Notes under the pieces: generated by a model
What the model was told of the DNA's origin: nothing
What the model saw: only the letters and a program-made list of their open reading frames with translations
The model's database searches: none
In this document: in pieces, positions 61,263-64,000 of the stretch
How the letters are laid out: each line of letters begins with the position of its first letter
Numbering within the stretch: position 1 is the first letter of the stretch
Made by a program: the position numbers and the translations under genes
Assembly (NCBI GenBank): GCA_963532425.1
Contig: CAUSKK010000013.1
Span: 7,190-71,189 of the forward strand
Direction of reading: 5' to 3'
DNA length: 64,000 nt
Origin: CAUSKK01 sp963532425
GTDB lineage: Bacteria > Pseudomonadota > Gammaproteobacteria > Cardiobacteriales > Cardiobacteriaceae

Positions 61263-61770
61263 CCTGCTGCTGCTGGCCCTGGCCCTGGGCGCCTGCTCCT
61301 ACCGCAGCTTCGGCACGGTCATTGACGACAACACCCAGGAAATGGCCATCGGCGCCCGGCTGCTGGCCAACAAGCGCATCGACGACAACAGCCACGTCAA
61401 TGTAACCGTCTACAACGGCCGCGTCCTGCTCACCGGCGAGGCCCGCGACCCGGGCATCATCAACGAAATCGTCTGGGTGGTCAGCCAGCAGGAGAACCTG
61501 CGCAACATCAGCAATAACATCATCGTTGGCCCGCGCAGCACCCTATCCGAACGGGCCTATGACAGCAGCCAGACGGCCAAGGTCAAAACGGCGCTGATGA
61601 ATATTCATCTGCGCGGCTTCAATCCGACGAATATCAAAGTGTTCACCGAACAGGGCATTACCTATCTGATGGGCATCGTCAATCGGCAGCAGGCCCAAAT
61701 CGTTACGGAGACGGCCCGGCGGGTCAGCGGCGTGCGCAGTGTGGTAACGCTGTTTGACTATTTCCGCTAG
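61252..61770 (+). CDS. dolP: BON-domain outer-membrane lipoprotein (DolP/YraP-like)
   Basis: 172 residues from ATG 61252 (MKTSLLLLALALGAC), with lipobox Cys15. Two BON domains: ARLLANKRIDDNSHVNVTVY with GEARDPG, and KTALMNIHLRGFNPTNIKVF with LMGIVNRQQAQIV. DolP helps keep outer-membrane integrity. Usually found near rsmI/yraN; here it is coupled to yqcC. A GTGTT-CAGA-AACAC hairpin lies at its stop. Confidence 0.87.
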   Translation: MKTSLLLLALALGACSYRSFGTVIDDNTQEMAIGARLLANKRIDDNSHVNVTVYNGRVLLTGEARDPGIINEIVWVVSQQENLRNISNNIIVGPRSTLSERAYDSSQTAKVKTALMNIHLRGFNPTNIKVFTEQGITYLMGIVNRQQAQIVTETARRVSGVRSVVTLFDYFR

Positions 61771-61842
61771 TGTTCAGAAACACAGCCACCGCGCTACAAT
61801 GCTAGGGATATTTACAAAAATTAATGCTATTTGGAGGCTTTT

Positions 61843-64000
61843 ATGAGCAGTGATTTTTTAATTTGGCTGGAACATCTCCGCATGACCGACGTGGAGCGCG
61901 TGGGCGGCAAGAATGCTTCCCTCGGTGAGATGATTAGTCAGCTGGCGGAAAAAGGGGTGCGGGTGCCCGGGGGTTTTGCCACCACCGCCGACGCCTACCG
62001 GGCGTTCCTCAATCATAACGGCCTGCACGAACGCATCAATGCGGCGCTGGACGCCCTGGACGTGGAGGACGTCAGCGAGCTGGCCCGGGTCGGTGCGGAA
62101 ATCCGCCAGTGGATTCTGGACACGCCGTTCCCGGCCGCCCTGGAGACGGACATTCAAACCGCCTGGGAAAAAATGGTGGCCGACGCCGGCGGCGCCGACA
62201 TTTCCGTGGCCGTGCGTTCCTCGGCCACCGCCGAAGACCTGCCCGATGCCTCCTTTGCCGGCCAGCAGGAAACCTTCCTGAACATCAACGGCCTGGACAA
62301 CGTGAAAAACGCCATCAAACAGGTGTTTGCCTCGCTCTACAACGACCGTGCCATCTCCTACCGCGTTCACAAGGGTTTCGCCCATGACGTGGTGGCCCTG
62401 TCCGCCGGCGTGCAGCGCATGGTGCGCTCCGACCGGGGCGCCTCCGGAGTCATGTTCTCCATCGACACCGAAAGCGGCTTTGACCAGGTGGTTTTCATCA
62501 CCGCCGCCTATGGCCTCGGCGAAACCGTGGTGCAGGGTGCGGTGAACCCGGACGAATTCTATGTGCACAAGCCGACTCTAAAGGCCCACAAGCCGGCCAT
62601 TCTGCGCAAAACCCTGGGCTCCAAGCTCATCAAGATGATTTTTGCCGACAGCAACGAGGCCGGCAAATCGGTGCAGACCGTGGACGTGCCCCGGGAGGAA
62701 CAGAAGCGCTTCGCCATCGACGAGGCCGAGGTGCTGGAACTGGCCCGCTATGCCCTGATTATTGAGGAGCACTACGGCCGGCCCATGGACATCGAATGGG
62801 GCCGCGACGGTCTCGACGGCAAGCTGTACATCCTCCAGGCCCGGCCGGAGACGGTGCAGTCCCAGGAGAAAAGCGCCCGGGTGCTGCGCCGCTACAGCCT
62901 CGGCGGCGTGAAGAACGTGCTGGTTTCGGGCCGGGCCATCGGCCAGAAGGTGGGCCAGGGGCCGGTGCGGCTGGTGGCCTCGGTGGCGGAAATCGACAAG
63001 GTGCAGCCCGGTGATGTGCTGGTTGCCGACATGACCGACCCGGACTGGGAGCCGGTGATGAAGAAGGCCGCCGCCATCGTAACCAATCGCGGCGGGCGCA
63101 CCTGCCACGCGGCCATCATCGCCCGGGAGCTCGGCATTCCGGCAGTGGTGGGCTGTGGCAATGCCTCGGCGCTGCTCATCGACGGCCAGGAGGTTACGGT
63201 TTCCTGTGCCGAGGGCGACACCGGCCACATTTACGCCGGCCTGCTGCCGGTGGAAATCAACGAAATCGAGCTGGACAACATGCCGAAATCGCCGGTGAAA
63301 ATCATGATGAATGTCGGCAATCCGGAGCTGGCCTTTTCCTTTGCCAGCCTACCCAGCGAGGGCATCGGCCTGGCCCGCATGGAATTCATCATCAACCGCC
63401 AAATCGGCATTCACCCCAAGGCGCTGCTGAACTTTGACAGCCAGGACGGCGCCACCAAGGCGGAAATCCTCGACCGCATCGCCGGCTATGCCTCGCCGGT
63501 GGATTTCTACGTGAAGAAGATTGCCGAAGGGGTGGCCACGCTGGCGGCCTCGGTCTATCCGCGCAAGGTCATCGTCCGCCTCTCCGACTTCAAAACCAAC
63601 GAATATGCCGGTCTGGTCGGCGGCCAGAGCTACGAGTTCCACGAGGAAAATCCGATGCTGGGCTTCCGGGGCGCGGCCCGCTATGTCTCCGATGATTTCC
63701 GCGAGGCCTTCGCCCTGGAGTGCCAGGCGCTCAAATACGTGCGCGACGACATGGGCCTGACCAACGTGGAAATCATGGTGCCCTTCGTGCGCACCCTGGA
63801 CGAGGCCCGGGCGGTCATCGCCGAGCTGCGCCGCCACGGCCTGGAACGTGGCAAGAACGGCCTGCGCCTCATCATGATGTGCGAGGTGCCGAGCAATGCC
63901 ATTCTGGCCGACCAGTTCCTGGAGCACTTCGACGGCTTCTCCATTGGCTCCAACGACATGACCCAGCTCACCCTGGGCGTGGACCGGGACAGCGGCGGGG
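61843..64000 (+). CDS. ppsA: Phosphoenolpyruvate synthase (3' end outside window)
   Basis: At least 719 residues from ATG 61843 (GGAGG at 61832-61836), running off the window. PpsA makes PEP from pyruvate and ATP in gluconeogenesis. The N-terminal ATP-binding domain begins VGGKNASLGEMI and contains VRSSATAEDLPDASFAGQQE; the phosphohistidine domain has GGRTCHAAIIARELGIPAVV with His422; and the start of the PEP-binding domain includes MLGFRGAARYVS and GSNDMTQLTLGVDRD. Very close to the E. coli enzyme throughout. A TACAAT box (61795-61800) may belong to its promoter. Confidence 0.97.
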   Translation, partial: MSSDFLIWLEHLRMTDVERVGGKNASLGEMISQLAEKGVRVPGGFATTADAYRAFLNHNGLHERINAALDALDVEDVSELARVGAEIRQWILDTPFPAALETDIQTAWEKMVADAGGADISVAVRSSATAEDLPDASFAGQQETFLNINGLDNVKNAIKQVFASLYNDRAISYRVHKGFAHDVVALSAGVQRMVRSDRGASGVMFSIDTESGFDQVVFITAAYGLGETVVQGAVNPDEFYVHKPTLKAHKPAILRKTLGSKLIKMIFADSNEAGKSVQTVDVPREEQKRFAIDEAEVLELARYALIIEEHYGRPMDIEWGRDGLDGKLYILQARPETVQSQEKSARVLRRYSLGGVKNVLVSGRAIGQKVGQGPVRLVASVAEIDKVQPGDVLVADMTDPDWEPVMKKAAAIVTNRGGRTCHAAIIARELGIPAVVGCGNASALLIDGQEVTVSCAEGDTGHIYAGLLPVEINEIELDNMPKSPVKIMMNVGNPELAFSFASLPSEGIGLARMEFIINRQIGIHPKALLNFDSQDGATKAEILDRIAGYASPVDFYVKKIAEGVATLAASVYPRKVIVRLSDFKTNEYAGLVGGQSYEFHEENPMLGFRGAARYVSDDFREAFALECQALKYVRDDMGLTNVEIMVPFVRTLDEARAVIAELRRHGLERGKNGLRLIMMCEVPSNAILADQFLEHFDGFSIGSNDMTQLTLGVDRDSGG

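Noticed and set aside
61858..63971. Minus-strand frames opposite ppsA
   Set aside because: The plus strand is an unbroken, highly conserved ppsA frame running off the window end.

Overview
The window is about 64 kb of GC-rich chromosomal DNA, almost certainly from a gammaproteobacterium. The evidence is a housekeeping set typical of that class: rpsA next to ihfB, divergent plsY/folB, a mannose-family PTS with a YobD-like gene and manA, divergent oxyR/ahpC, and sanA, yqcC, dolP, ampD, dsbB, rluC and ppsA. I cannot name the species. Genes are tightly packed, often with 4-20 bp overlaps. They are separated by several long gene-free blocks that the known gene content does not explain.

Layout. 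0-3.7 kb: rpsA (partial), ihfB, a membrane-anchored nuclease, an Acg-type nitroreductase and a lipoprotein hydrolase. 3.7-4.65 kb: gene-free motif array. 4.65-11.8 kb (minus strand): a leucine-rich-repeat protein with a frameshifted tail, then an operon of SWIM zinc finger, DUF5691, an unknown 474-residue protein and a MoxR AAA ATPase. 11.9-17.1 kb: rsmI, DoxX, a GldG-like/DUF4340-like membrane pair, mutM and gmk. 17.7-20.6 kb: HxlR regulator with divergent quinone reductase, and ggt. 20.8-23.8 kb: trhO, an RNA ligase and an HD-Pnk end-healing enzyme, overlapping as one operon that looks like an RNA-repair cassette. 24-27 kb: a degenerate nucleotidyltransferase and three lineage-specific proteins. 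28.6-34.4 kb (minus): XRE, transglutaminase, DUF58 and MoxR, then lpxK and plsY. 34.5-36.7 kb: folB and aspS. 38.6-41.5 kb (minus): a secreted unknown and proA/proB. 41.7-46.2 kb: manXYZ, a yobD-like gene and manA. 46.2-48.2 kb: a strikingly AT-rich island encoding a helical-DUF2971 protein split by a poly-T frameshift. 48.2-50.7 kb: two decayed copies of one membrane-protein gene flanking a methyltransferase and a DUF1176-like protein. 51.2-56.8 kb: ahpF, ahpC, oxyR, a HAD protein, sanA and a DUF2069 protein. 58.7-64 kb: rluC, tRNA-Ile(CAU), ampD, dsbB, yqcC, dolP and ppsA (partial).

The dominant unexplained signal is the perfect palindrome GAAGCGCTTC. It occurs at enormous density in the gene-free blocks (near 4.0, 17.4, 27.9, 37.5, 50.9 and 57.7 kb) and more thinly inside genes. 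In one 1.84-kb block I count about 27 exact copies by eye. Copies also serve as arms of intrinsic terminators (after the nuclease gene, between ahpC and ahpF, after the tRNA), much as uptake sequences do in Neisseria and Pasteurellaceae. Longer segments around the motif are themselves duplicated and are decaying mainly by transitions.

The best candidates for follow-up are the palindrome arrays, the trhO/RNA-ligase/HD-Pnk operon, the MoxR-SWIM-DUF5691 operon with an unfamiliar fourth member, and the frameshifted AT-rich island gene.
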